Below, one piece after another: positions 56,173 through 64,000 of a DNA stretch of 64,000 nucleotides. Each line of letters starts with the position of its first letter. Position 1 is the first letter of the stretch. Origin of the DNA: Xanthobacteraceae bacterium (GTDB taxonomy: Bacteria; Pseudomonadota; Alphaproteobacteria; Rhizobiales; Xanthobacteraceae). Position numbers and translations under genes: made by a program. The notes under the pieces were generated by a model, which made no database searches, was not told the origin of the DNA, and saw nothing but the letters and a program-made list of their open reading frames with translations. The stretch spans positions 62,001 through 126,000 of the forward strand of contig JALHLQ010000010.1 of NCBI GenBank assembly GCA_022844485.1, written 5' to 3'.

Positions 56173-56276
56173 GTCGACACCTCGATCGGGACGATTGGAG
56201 TCCGCCGCGTCAGAGCGCGCGCGAAAGCGAACGAATCGGACTCATCCCGCCGACGCGAGACGGAGTCCGAGTCAGA

Positions 56277-56675
56277 TCAGCCGATTCGAGGTGGGGGGTC
56301 GATACCGCCGAGAGGGGTGTCCCGCATCGCCGGATGGACCGACAACGGCCTATCGGCGGGCAGCGCCGTGAGCACGATCTCGACGCCGCCGTCGATCATC
56401 GCGATGAGATGGCAAGCGGCGACGCAGCAATCGTGCGGCGCCTTTCCGCGATCCTTTGGCGCCGCGTCATCGTGACCGTGGCAGGGGGTGCCTGACGCAT
56501 GATGATCGGATGCGGCCGCCGCGTCCGCGCCAAAATTCGTTTTCTCCGCACCCAAGACCACTCCGGATGGCCCAGCGCCGTGCAGCGCCATGACCCGGTG
56601 CGGCGCGAGGGTATGCGCCATCGCGATCGCCGCAACGGCAACGACCACAAGGAGCTTGCGCGCGAACCCGCTCAT
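56277..56675 (-). CDS. Exported His/Cys-containing protein at the head of the copper operon
   Basis: A 132-residue exported protein (signal FARKLLVVVAVAAIAMAHTLA). The mature part has a His-rich segment (SDHHASGTPCHGHDD) and a Cys/His cluster (DCCVAACHLIAM), likely metal-binding, and ends in DPPPRIG. It resembles DUF2946-like proteins found near copper genes, with limited confidence. GGGGACC lies before the ATG at 56675. First gene of the operon; the 87 bp upstream show no gene. Confidence 0.72.
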   Translation of the reverse strand: MSGFARKLLVVVAVAAIAMAHTLAPHRVMALHGAGPSGVVLGAEKTNFGADAAAASDHHASGTPCHGHDDAAPKDRGKAPHDCCVAACHLIAMIDGGVEIVLTALPADRPLSVHPAMRDTPLGGIDPPPRIG

Positions 56676-56762
56676 TGGTCCCCTATAGCCCACCGACACC
56701 CGCATGCCAAATCACGCGGGTGTCATCGCCGGGCGGCGCCGACCACGCGGCGGCATTCCCGC

Positions 56763-58208
56763 TTAGCGTCCGCTGAATTTGTACGACACGCGCGCAAGCA
56801 CGGAGCTGAACGTCAGGTCGATATCGTACTGGGCGAGAGTCGTGGTGCTTACGCCCCCATAGCGTTGACGGCCCAGATCATAATAATTGTACTCGACGCC
56901 GACGAACCAGTTCGGCGTCAGCATCGCTTCGATGCCGGCGCCCAGCGTCCATCCGATATGATCGTTCTTCTCTGAAAATACGCGCGTCGGCGCGACCGAC
57001 GTATCCGTGGCGTGGGCTTCGACGCGCGCAGCGACCAGACCGCCCTTGCCATAGACGTGCCATTGGTTCCAGGCCATGCCGAGGCGCGGCGTGAAGGTGG
57101 CGATCGACTTGATCTCGGTTTCGTAGGTTTCGGTGGGCGCGATCCCAAGCGCCGCCAGCGGATTGACGCTTGACCCCTCGATGCCGCTCCAGGCGATCGT
57201 GCTTTCCAGCCCGAAGACCCAGGAGCCGACTTGATGATTGTAGCCGCCGTGGACGCCGACCAGCCCACCATCGACCGACTGGCCGAATGCCGCTGCGATC
57301 CCGAGACCGACCGGCCCGAACGTGCCGACGGTGGGAGCGCCGAACGAATAATCCGCGTCGCCCCAACCGTACCCGCCATGGACGCCGAGGTAGAGCCCGC
57401 TCCAGACCCCTGCGGGAGCAACGACCTGCTTGCCGTAGGGTCCCGCAGCCGCCTGCTCCCACTTGTAAGACAAGCGCGCGGTCACCGTGCTGAACGTCAG
57501 GTCGAGGTGGTATTGCCCCGACACGACGCCGCCGGTCACGTAGGAATGGCTGCCGTATTTCTGGTCGCCGAGGTCGTAGTAATTGTACTCGATACCGACG
57601 ATCCAGTTCGGCGTCCAGGCGTATTCGACGCCCGCCCCCAACGTCCAACCAACGTGATCCTCTTTTTCCCGGTACGTCAGCGGGAAGAAGCTGCTGACCA
57701 ACCGGCTGTCGACGCGGCCGGCCGCCAAACCGCCCTTGACATAGACGAGCCAGTTGTCGCGCGCATAGCCGAGACGGCGCGTGACGGCCGCAAACCATTC
57801 GAGATCGGTGCTGTAGATCGCGTTCGCCGGAACCGTCGGCGCAAAGACGTTGCTGGCCGTTCCCTTCAATCCGCTCCAGGTGAACGAGCCCTCGACGCCC
57901 AGCACCCAGTTTCCGATCTGATAGTTGTAGCCGACATGTCCGCCAAAGACGCCGCCGTCGATGGACTTGCCCAGCGCGCCGCCGGCGACCGGCGCCAGCA
58001 TGCCGCCGAAGCCGGCGCCAATTGGGAACGTATAGTCCGCGTCGCCCCAGCCATAGCCGCCATGGACGCCGCCGTAGAGGCCGGTCCAACTGAATACGGG
58101 CATGAAGGCCGCGGCGCGCACGGGGGCCTTGACCGGGATATCGGCAGCCAGCGCCGGCCCGGTGAAGACGGCGGCAAGAAGCGCCGCGCCTAGCGTTCTC
58201 ATGTCCAT
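56763..58208 (-). CDS. Outer-membrane protein with two tandem beta-barrel domains
   Basis: A 481-residue protein with one signal peptide (to about A22, GPALAAD) and two similar barrels. Barrel 1 opens WTGLYGGVHGGYGWGDADYT, barrel 2 WSGLYLGVHGGYGWGDADYS; both carry HVGYNYQIG / HGGYNHQVG and close with YNYYDLG...LTFS and a terminal aromatic strand (LSYKWEQ; VSYKFSG). Each is the 8-stranded Omp25/Omp31 type, normally a single-domain protein of about 210-250 residues. So this is a full-length fusion or tandem duplication. The ATG at 58208 follows GGGGG; 58202 is an alternative. Confidence 0.88.
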   Translation of the reverse strand: MDMRTLGAALLAAVFTGPALAADIPVKAPVRAAAFMPVFSWTGLYGGVHGGYGWGDADYTFPIGAGFGGMLAPVAGGALGKSIDGGVFGGHVGYNYQIGNWVLGVEGSFTWSGLKGTASNVFAPTVPANAIYSTDLEWFAAVTRRLGYARDNWLVYVKGGLAAGRVDSRLVSSFFPLTYREKEDHVGWTLGAGVEYAWTPNWIVGIEYNYYDLGDQKYGSHSYVTGGVVSGQYHLDLTFSTVTARLSYKWEQAAAGPYGKQVVAPAGVWSGLYLGVHGGYGWGDADYSFGAPTVGTFGPVGLGIAAAFGQSVDGGLVGVHGGYNHQVGSWVFGLESTIAWSGIEGSSVNPLAALGIAPTETYETEIKSIATFTPRLGMAWNQWHVYGKGGLVAARVEAHATDTSVAPTRVFSEKNDHIGWTLGAGIEAMLTPNWFVGVEYNYYDLGRQRYGGVSTTTLAQYDIDLTFSSVLARVSYKFSGR

Positions 58209-58342
58209 AAGAAAGCCCCCTTCGTCCCTATCGAATCGGCCACGCCCATCTCGACGAGTCTCAATCAATTTACCTGAACGCGGCGGCAAAAACTGTGGCC
58301 CGCCCGCAACAATTTCTGGAATTGCTCATCGGGGAGGAACGA

Positions 58343-58370
58343 CTGCCCGGGCTGCGGCCGATCCGGGCAG
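58343..58370 (-). terminator. Candidate terminator after prfB
   Basis: CTGCCCGG, 12-nt loop, CCGGGCAG: a perfect 8-bp stem 33 bp past the prfB stop on the minus strand. There is no clear T-run after it, so it may be a weak or factor-assisted terminator. Confidence 0.4.
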
Positions 58371-58403
58371 GGCCTGTCTGGCTGCTCTGGGGCGGGCGCG
58401 CCT

Positions 58404-59535
58404 CTATTCGACGTCTTCCACGGCCTCGGGTCCCCCGCCGAAGGCTTTTTGCGCCAGCGCCGCCTCCATGAAGGAATCCAGTTCGCCGTCGAGCACGCCA
58501 CCGGTGTTGGAGGTCTGCACGCCGGTGCGCAGATCCTTCACCATCTGATAGGGCTGCAGGACATAGGATCGGATCTGGTGGCCCCAGCCGATATCGGTCT
58601 TCGCCGCTTGATCCTTGACCGCCTGCTCCTCCCTCTTCTTCAGCTCCATTTCGTAAAGACGCGCGCGGAGCATGCTCCAGGCCTGCGCGCGGTTGCGGTG
58701 CTGCGAGCGGTCGTTCTGGCAATAGACCGCGATGCCGGTCGGGACATGCGTCAGTCGAATGGCAGATTCGGTCTTGTTGACGTGCTGGCCCCCGGCGCCG
58801 CTCGCGCGCAGGGTGTCCACGCGCACGTCCGCTTCCTTGATGTCCACCTGAATGCGGTCGTCGATGACCGGATAGACATTCACGCTCGCGAACGAGGTGT
58901 GCCGGCGCGCGTTCGAGTCGAACGGCGAGATGCGCACCAGGCGGTGCACGCCGTTTTCCGTCTTGAGCCAGCCATAGGCGTTGCGGCCCTTCACCTGAAT
59001 GGTCGCCGATTTGATGCCGGCTTCTTCGCCGGGCGTCTCTTCCAGGTATTCGACCTTGAAGCGATGCTGTTCGGCCCAGCGCACATACATGCGCATGAGC
59101 ATCGAAGCCCAGTCCTGGCTTTCGGTGCCACCGGCGCCGGCGTGCACTTCGACATAGGCGTCGTTCACGTCGGCCTCGCCGGAGAGCAGGGCTTCGAGCT
59201 GGCGGCGCGCGGTCTCGGCGCCCAGGCTCTTCAGTGCGTTCTCCGCCTCGTCGATCGTCTTCTGGTCGCCTTCCGCTTCGCCAAGTTCGATCAAAGTGAG
59301 GTTGTCGTCGAGTTCCTGCTCGATGCGCCCGATCGAAGACAGGCTATCCTCGAGGCTCGTGCGCTCCTGCATCACGCGTTGCGCGCGGGCGGGATCGTTC
59401 CAGAGATTTGGGTCCTCGGCGTCCTTGTTCAGTTCGCCGAGCCGCTTGCGCGCCTTGTCGAAGTCAAAGATGCCTCCTCAGCAGCCCGACCGACTGCTTG
59501 ATTTCATCGACGATGGCCTGGGTTTCCGCGCGCAT
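58404..59535 (-). CDS. prfB: Peptide chain release factor 2 (programmed +1 frameshift)
   Basis: A release factor for UAA and UGA codons, about 376 residues after the frameshift. The first 23 codons (59535-59467, [13 protein letters not shown] to HL) run into an in-frame TGA at 59464-59466. Reading continues in the +1 frame from GAC (Asp) as [13 protein letters not shown] and on through the body. Family marks present: GGQ motif in [15 protein letters not shown], and [14 protein letters not shown]. The RF2 tripeptide position shows in [11 protein letters not shown]. The slip site is annotated separately. Encoded as two joined segments, skipping the base at 59466. Confidence 0.95.
59463..59478 (-). 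promoter_or_regulatory. prfB programmed +1 frameshift site
   Basis: On the minus strand the sequence is AGG AGG CAT CTT TGA C. The Shine-Dalgarno-like AGGAGG sits 3 nt before CTT, and the slippery CTT TGA C follows. This is the spacing of the E. coli prfB site, where low RF2 lets the ribosome slip past UGA and make more RF2. It is an autoregulatory element. Confidence 0.95.
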
Positions 59536-59801
59536 GTCCGGTCCACTGCAATTTGTCAGGGGCGGATGTATCCAGCCGGGGCGCGGGATGCAAGCTGCGC
59601 TCCACTCGCCCGGGACACGAACACATTCGCCGGCCGAAGCGAGCGCGTAGCGCACGCGAGAGCTGGGGCCCAGCACAAACCTGCGACGCACTTTACGGTC
59701 TTGCGCTTCGCTGGTTTGGCGCTGGATCCCGGGTCTCGTTCCGCTTCGCTCCACTCGCCCGGGACACGAAAGCCAAGAACCCGGGACCGGCACCAAACGA
59801 A
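59536..59801. repeat. Repeat-containing gap between prfB and cspA
   Basis: This gene-free gap has an exact 23-bp direct repeat (GCTCCACTCGCCCGGGACACGA then A), at 59599-59621 and 59748-59770. The second copy sits in an imperfect palindrome with TCCCGGG and CCCGGGA arms (about 59727-59765). It resembles the CCCGGGTCTCGCTTCGCTCGCCCGGGA-type intergenic elements common in Bradyrhizobium-like genomes. No gene is seen. Confidence 0.7.
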
Positions 59802-59826
59802 AACGCCCGGCGCAAGGCCGGGCGTT
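59802..59826 (-). terminator. Intrinsic terminator of cspA
   Basis: AACGCCCGGC, loop GCAAG, GCCGGGCGTT: a perfect 10-bp GC-rich stem. On the minus strand it is followed by TTTTCGTTT. It begins 28 bp after the cspA stop. A textbook factor-independent terminator. Confidence 0.88.
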
Positions 59827-59853
59827 GACGGAGACTATTGAGAGACGGCGTCG

Positions 59854-60057
59854 TCAGGCCGACTGCAGGTTCGCTGCAGCCTGCTTGCCGCGCTCGGTCA
59901 CGACCTCATAGCTGACCTTCTGACCTTCACGCAGCGTGCCCATGCCGGCGCGCTCGACGGCGCTGATATGAACGAACACATCGCGCGAGCCATCGCTCGG
60001 CTGGATGAATCCGAAGCCTTTTTGTGTGTTGAAGAACTTAACGGTACCTACGGCCAT
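59854..60057 (-). CDS. Cold-shock-domain protein (CspA family)
   Basis: A 67-residue single-stranded nucleic-acid-binding protein. RNP motifs KGFGFIQP and VFVHISA are intact. Start ATG 60057 follows AAGGAGG. It should be an RNA chaperone; cold inducibility is not shown, but the leader is structured (see 60085-60135). Terminator at 59802-59826. Confidence 0.95.
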   Translation of the reverse strand: MAVGTVKFFNTQKGFGFIQPSDGSRDVFVHISAVERAGMGTLREGQKVSYEVVTERGKQAAANLQSA

Positions 60058-60084
60058 ATTGGCCTCCTTGCCTTGAGTTGCACG

Positions 60085-60135
60085 CCGGCGCACGCGCATC
60101 GTGCGCCGGTCGCACGCCCACGCGCACATCGTGCG
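60085..60135 (-). promoter_or_regulatory. Two hairpins in the cspA leader region
   Basis: CCGGCGCAC, 7-nt loop, GTGCGCCGG (60085-60109) is a perfect 9-bp stem starting 28 nt before the cspA start. A second, smaller hairpin with arms CGCAC/GTGCG lies at 60123-60135. They share the repeated unit CACGCGCA..TCGTGCG. They would lie in the 5' leader if transcription starts upstream. The rest of 60136-60377 holds no gene I can see and should contain promoters for cspA and the zinc-finger gene. Confidence 0.5.
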
Positions 60136-60377
60136 GGCAGACGAACATCCGAGTTTTGGGAAACGACCTGGAGGCTACCCAAAATCGGGAGCGAGCAAGG
60201 CAGAGCCAAAAACTGGTTGCGCGGCGTACATAGGCGAGGATGGGCAAAATGTCCAGGCAGGAGCGCCAAGCCGCCCCGAGGGTTACTAAGGCGAGGTAAA
60301 CGCGAGCAGGTCGGTATGAGCCACCCGGAACCCGCTGGAAAATCGGCTTCGCCGCCGCTATGTTGCACCGCGATCCG

Positions 60378-60644
60378 ATGGCGCAAACCGACGAGGATTT
60401 CATGGCCAGTACACCGGTCTATTTCCACAACGATCCGGGCGTGCCGGCCATCGAGATCGGCACCAAGGAGTTCATGTGCGTCGGCGCGAAGCCGCCCTTC
60501 GATCATCCCCACGTCTTCCTCGACATGGGCGATTCCGACGAGATGATCTGCCCCTATTGCTCGACCCTGTACCGCTTCAACAAGACGCTGAAAGCGGCCG
60601 AGGCGCGCCCGGCGGAATGCGTGTACCGCCCGCAGGCCGCCTGA
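60378..60644 (+). CDS. Zinc-finger domain protein (zf-CHCC, NDUFS6-like)
   Basis: An 88-residue protein with the zf-CHCC fold: FMCVGAKPPFDHPHVFLDMG and MICPYCSTLYRF give the Cys-His-Cys-Cys zinc ligands. It resembles the 13-kDa subunit family of respiratory complex I, found as a stand-alone protein in alphaproteobacteria. ATG 60378 is used; Met at 60402 is possible. It precedes the monooxygenase gene by 13 bp. Confidence 0.85.
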   Translation: MAQTDEDFMASTPVYFHNDPGVPAIEIGTKEFMCVGAKPPFDHPHVFLDMGDSDEMICPYCSTLYRFNKTLKAAEARPAECVYRPQAA

Positions 60645-60657
60645 GAGGCGCGCCGTT

Positions 60658-61833
60658 GTGGCGCGCTCCCGCACGATCCTTGTCGCCGGCGCCGGAATAG
60701 GCGGATTGACTGCGGCGCTGGCGCTCGCGCGCGCGGATTTCCGCGTCGTCGTGCTCGAGCGCGCCACGCGGCTCGAGGAGACCGGCGCCGGCATCCAACT
60801 CTCCCCCAATGCCTCGCGCATCCTTTTTGATCTCGGATTGCGCGAACGCCTGGCCGTCAGCGCCGTCGCGCCGGAAGGCATCCGCGTCATGCGCGCCAGC
60901 GGACGCAATATCGTTCGCATTCCGCTCGGGTTTTCGGCGGAGAAGCGCTATGGCGCGCCCTACTGGGTCATTCATCGGGCGGACCTTCAGGCGGCTTTGA
61001 TCGCCGCCGTCAGCGAGCAGCCGCACATCGCCGTGCGGCTTGGGGCGCGCGTCGACGATTTCGCGATCCATGCGAACGGCGTCAGCCTCCGCGCCTTCGG
61101 CCCCGCCGGCGATTTGGACGACCAAGGCGTCGCCCTGGTCGGCGCCGATGGGCTTTGGTCCGCGGTGCGCAAGCGCATCAGCGACAAGCCGTTGCGCTTT
61201 GCCGGCCGGACCGCCTGGCGCGCAGCCGTGCCGGTGGAGGCGGTCGCGCCGGAATTGCGCGAGCGCTGGACCCATCTCTGGCTCGGCCGCGGGGCGCATC
61301 TCGTGCAATATCCGATGCGCGGCGGGCGCGAGATCAATCTTGTTGCCATCATCAGCGACGACTGGCAGGAGCCGGGCTGGAGCGCGCCCGGCCTGCGCGA
61401 CGACATCCTTCCCTCCTTTGCCGGCTGGGGCGCCCAGGCTCGAAGGCTGATCGCCACTCCGGACCGGTGGCTGAAATGGGCCCTGCTCGACCGCACGCCC
61501 GACCGCCATTGGGGTCACGGCCCGGTGACGCTGCTGGGCGATGCCGCGCATCCCATGCTGCCCTTCCTCGCGCAAGGCGGCGCGATGGCGATCGAGGATG
61601 CCGCCGTGCTTGCGTCCTGTCTTGCCCGCGAGGCCGATCCGGCAGCCGCCTTTCGCACCTACGAAAAGCTCCGCCGCGTGCGCACCGCGCGCATCCAGCA
61701 CGAAGCACGCGCGAACGATTTCCGCTATCACCTTCCGGACCCGCCGGCCTTCGCGCGCGATCTCGCGCTCCGCGCCATGGGCGGCGACAGGCTCCTGTCG
61801 CGCCTCGATTGGCTTTATGCTTGGCGGCTTTGA
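60658..61833 (+). CDS. FAD-dependent aromatic-type monooxygenase
   Basis: A 391-residue flavin monooxygenase (salicylate/p-hydroxybenzoate hydroxylase fold). FAD GxGxxG: VAGAGIGGLTAALALA; DG motif GADGLWSAVRKRI; GD motif LLGDAAHPMLPFLAQGG. The substrate is unknown; ubiquinone-pathway UbiH types and salicylate hydroxylases share these motifs. Begins with GTG at 60658. Likely co-transcribed with the zinc-finger gene and the methionine synthase gene. Confidence 0.88.
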   Translation: MARSRTILVAGAGIGGLTAALALARADFRVVVLERATRLEETGAGIQLSPNASRILFDLGLRERLAVSAVAPEGIRVMRASGRNIVRIPLGFSAEKRYGAPYWVIHRADLQAALIAAVSEQPHIAVRLGARVDDFAIHANGVSLRAFGPAGDLDDQGVALVGADGLWSAVRKRISDKPLRFAGRTAWRAAVPVEAVAPELRERWTHLWLGRGAHLVQYPMRGGREINLVAIISDDWQEPGWSAPGLRDDILPSFAGWGAQARRLIATPDRWLKWALLDRTPDRHWGHGPVTLLGDAAHPMLPFLAQGGAMAIEDAAVLASCLAREADPAAAFRTYEKLRRVRTARIQHEARANDFRYHLPDPPAFARDLALRAMGGDRLLSRLDWLYAWRL

Positions 61834-61846
61834 GTGAAAGGGAAGC

Positions 61847-62866
61847 ATGTTCGAAACAACCATTGCCGGCAGCCTGCCGAAACCGTCCTGGCTGGCCGAG
61901 CCGGAAAAGCTCTGGCCCCAGTGGCGGCTGTCCGGCGCCGAGCTTGAAACGGCGAAGCGCGACGCAACGCTGCTGTCGCTAAAGGAGCAGGAGGATGCCG
62001 GCATCGACATCGTCACCGATGGCGAGCAGTCGCGCCAGCATTTCGTGCATGGCTTTCTGGTCAATATCGAGGGCATCGACTTCGAGAACAAAGTCGAGAT
62101 GGGCATTCGTGCCGACCGCTATAAGGCGATGGTGCCGAGCGTCACCGGAGCACTGCGCCTCAAGGGCCGCGTGCATGCCGCCGAGGCGCGCCTCGCGCGC
62201 GCGCACACGAAACGCAAGCTGAAGTTCACCCTGCCCGGGCCGATGACCATCGCCGACACGATCGCCGACCGCTATTACGGCGACAAGGTGAAGATGGCGA
62301 TGGCCTTCGCCGACCTCCTGAACGAAGAGGCGCGCGCCTTGCAGGCGGACGGCGTCGACGTGATCCAGTTCGACGAGCCGGCCTTCAACGTCTTCATGGA
62401 CGAGGTGACGGACTGGGGCATCGAGGCGCTGCATCGCGCCGCCGGGGGGCTCGCCTGCAAAACCGCAGTGCATATCTGCTACGGCTACGGCATCAAGGCC
62501 AATATCGACTGGAAGCAGACGCTCGGCGGCGAATGGCGGCAATACGAGAAGATCTTTCCCGCGCTTGCGAAAAGCCGCATCGACCAGGTCTCGCTCGAAT
62601 GCAAGAACTCGCGCGTGCCCATGAACCTGCTTTCGCTGCTGGCGGGAAAGGACGTACTCGTCGGCGTCATCGACGTCGCCACGGATCGGGTCGAAACGCC
62701 GGACGAAGTCGCGGCCTTGATCAGCGAGGCCACGAAATACCTGCCGAAGGAGCGCGTCGTCGCCTGCACCAATTGCGGCATGGCGCCCATGCGCCGCGAT
62801 GTGGCAATGGCGAAGCTCGTCGCCTTGGCCGAAGGCGCGAAGCTCGCGCGGAACCGGTTCGCGTGA
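61847..62866 (+). CDS. Core MetE-like methionine synthase (no N-terminal domain)
   Basis: A 339-residue cobalamin-independent methionine synthase catalytic domain only. Zinc ligands: HICYGYG (His, Cys), SLECKN (Glu) and CTNCGMAP (Cys). Full MetE has about 750 residues; here only the C-terminal half exists. Short, folate-independent family members exist (MesA-D type), and MesD-type enzymes need a partner, MesX, that is not seen nearby. Its methyl donor is therefore unclear. It lies 13 bp after the monooxygenase. Confidence 0.85.
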   Translation: MFETTIAGSLPKPSWLAEPEKLWPQWRLSGAELETAKRDATLLSLKEQEDAGIDIVTDGEQSRQHFVHGFLVNIEGIDFENKVEMGIRADRYKAMVPSVTGALRLKGRVHAAEARLARAHTKRKLKFTLPGPMTIADTIADRYYGDKVKMAMAFADLLNEEARALQADGVDVIQFDEPAFNVFMDEVTDWGIEALHRAAGGLACKTAVHICYGYGIKANIDWKQTLGGEWRQYEKIFPALAKSRIDQVSLECKNSRVPMNLLSLLAGKDVLVGVIDVATDRVETPDEVAALISEATKYLPKERVVACTNCGMAPMRRDVAMAKLVALAEGAKLARNRFA

Positions 62867-62891
62867 ACCCCTCCCGCCTGCGCATGCTGCC

Positions 62892-64000
62892 ATGACCTTC
62901 CTCTCCTCGCCCTACTTCCGCGAAGAACACGAGGCGTTGCGCGCACAAGTCCGCCGCTTCGTCGAGACTGAGGTGAAGCCCCGCGCCCTCGCCTGGGAGG
63001 AGCAGGGCTTCGTCCCGCGTGACGTGCTGCGTCGCATGGGCGAGCTCGGGTTTCTCGGCATCCGCTACGCGGAAGAGTACGGCGGCAGCGCCCTCGATCC
63101 GCTGGCTTCCGTCGTGCTCGCCGAAGAGCTCGGCCGCTCGACCTTCTCCGGCTTCGCCATCACCGTGCTCGTGCATACGGACATGGCCTCGGTGCACATC
63201 GCCCATGCCGGATCGCCCGAGCAGAAGGCGCGCCACATGCCGGACATCGTAGCCGGCCGCGCGATCTGCGCGGTGGCGGTCACCGAGCCGGACGCGGGCT
63301 CTGACGTGAAGGCAATCCGCGCGACGGCGCGGCGCGACGGCGATTGCTACGTTCTCAACGGCACCAAGACCTTCATCACCAACGGCGTGCATGCCGACCT
63401 CTATTGCGTGGCGGCGAAGTCGCGCGCGGATGCGCGCCCCTCGCAATCGATCTCGATGTTTCTCGTCGAAAAGGGCACGCCGGGCTTCTCGGTCAGCCGC
63501 GCGCTCGACAAGCACGGCTGGCGCTCCTCCGATACGGCCGAGCTCGTGTTCGAGGAATGCCGCATCCCGGCTGAAAACCTGCTCGGCCAGGAAGGGCGCG
63601 GCTTCTATGCGATCATGCGGAATTTTCAGAACGAGCGCGTCGTGCTCGGCGCCATGGCGATCGGCGAGGCGCAGGCGGCACTCGATCTCACCCTCGATTA
63701 CGTGACGACGCGAAGAGCCTTCGGCTCGACGCTGTTCGAAAAGCAGGCCGTGCGTCATCGCCTCGCGGCGCTCGCGACAAAAATCGAGGCCGGACGCCAG
63801 CTCGTCTATCACGCGGCCTGGCTCGCGGGCCAGGACATCGACTGCACGCGCGAGGTGTCGATGGTGAAGGCCTATTGCGGCGAACTCGTCAACGAGGCGA
63901 CGTATGCCTGCGTACAGTTCCACGGCGGCATGGGTTTCATGCGCGAGAGCGCGATCGAGCGCATGGCGCGCGACGCCCGCGTTCAGGCGATCGGCGGCGG
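62892..64000 (+). CDS. Acyl-CoA dehydrogenase (partial, cut by the window end)
   Basis: At least 369 residues of an FAD-dependent acyl-CoA dehydrogenase, open to the window end. AVAVTEPDAGSDVKA and TFITNGVHADLY are family FAD and substrate motifs; VQFHGGMGFMRES is the C-terminal FAD-dimer motif. The sequence runs to RVQAIGGG, so only about a dozen residues should be missing. Start ATG 62892 lies 26 bp after the methionine synthase stop. Substrate chain length not known. Confidence 0.93.
   Translation, partial: MTFLSSPYFREEHEALRAQVRRFVETEVKPRALAWEEQGFVPRDVLRRMGELGFLGIRYAEEYGGSALDPLASVVLAEELGRSTFSGFAITVLVHTDMASVHIAHAGSPEQKARHMPDIVAGRAICAVAVTEPDAGSDVKAIRATARRDGDCYVLNGTKTFITNGVHADLYCVAAKSRADARPSQSISMFLVEKGTPGFSVSRALDKHGWRSSDTAELVFEECRIPAENLLGQEGRGFYAIMRNFQNERVVLGAMAIGEAQAALDLTLDYVTTRRAFGSTLFEKQAVRHRLAALATKIEAGRQLVYHAAWLAGQDIDCTREVSMVKAYCGELVNEATYACVQFHGGMGFMRESAIERMARDARVQAIGG

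Noticed and set aside
62721..63923. Long minus-strand open frame of about 400 codons
   Set aside because: It is antisense to the methionine synthase and acyl-CoA dehydrogenase genes and is Arg/His-rich, a usual artefact of GC-rich coding DNA.

Overview
The window looks like chromosomal DNA of an alphaproteobacterium of the order Hyphomicrobiales, probably close to Xanthobacteraceae or Bradyrhizobiaceae. The basis is the high GC content, a class I PHA synthase, the iscS-sufBCD-sufS-sufT-iscA iron-sulfur operon with an Irr-type box, short Rhizobiales-type palindromic repeats (GCGTGATCCCGAAAAGTGG family), GlpX-type FBPase and many Tat-exported enzymes. The genus is inference. No rRNA, tRNA, CRISPR array, phage or transposase was seen.

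Region 1 (about 1.3-12.0 kb) is a thiosulfate/sulfide oxidation (Sox) cluster. soxYZB-soxCD-cytochrome-soxF run leftward and soxAX run rightward from a 357-bp divergent control region. soxW, an unknown exported helical protein, soxS and soxR complete it. SoxR is an ArsR-family repressor with Cys41 and Cys107, the residue numbers of the persulfide sensor SqrR. I find three spaced AT-rich operator-like sites, ATTC-N8-nnAT, in the three gaps where a SoxR operator would be useful: soxY/soxA, soxB/soxC and upstream of soxS-soxR. A fourth is weak. No soxV/ccdA is present in the window. SoxD carries one heme motif only, and SoxA is the single-heme type.

Region 2 (12-26 kb) is housekeeping: a kinase-like/HAD pair, recJ, GNAT, glpX, hom and an AlaC-type aminotransferase on the minus strand; a lipoprotein and phaC divergently; a thioesterase; argC; two tandem Tat-exported metallo-beta-lactamase-fold enzymes. 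Region 3 (26-36 kb) has dedA, parE, a reverse-transsulfuration pair (cbs and a cystathionine gamma-lyase/synthase) with a membrane methyltransferase and a hydrolase, a DEAD-box helicase, and a diguanylate cyclase with a degenerate I-site. Region 4 (35.6-43.2 kb) is the suf operon, headed by a second cysteine desulfurase and an Irr/ICE-like box.

Region 5 (43-52 kb) has a hydrolase, anmK, tyrS, a 1190-residue AsmA/YhdP-like protein, a one-cysteine BCP peroxiredoxin and an M23 peptidase. Region 6 (52.2-56.7 kb) is a minus-strand copper-handling operon: a small His/Cys-containing exported protein, a lipoprotein, a TolC-type outer-membrane protein, a multicopper oxidase, a cupredoxin, a CusF-like protein and a 39-residue membrane peptide. 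Region 7 (56.8-64 kb) has an unusual tandem double beta-barrel protein, prfB with a canonical programmed +1 frameshift, cspA with a structured leader and a strong terminator, a zinc-finger protein, a flavin monooxygenase, a core MetE-like methionine synthase and a truncated acyl-CoA dehydrogenase at the window edge.

The best leads are the reconstructed SoxR regulon with its unknown member, the double beta-barrel fusion, the compact copper operon with three unassigned small proteins, and the structured cspA leader. I do not see an unmistakably new defence or mobile system.
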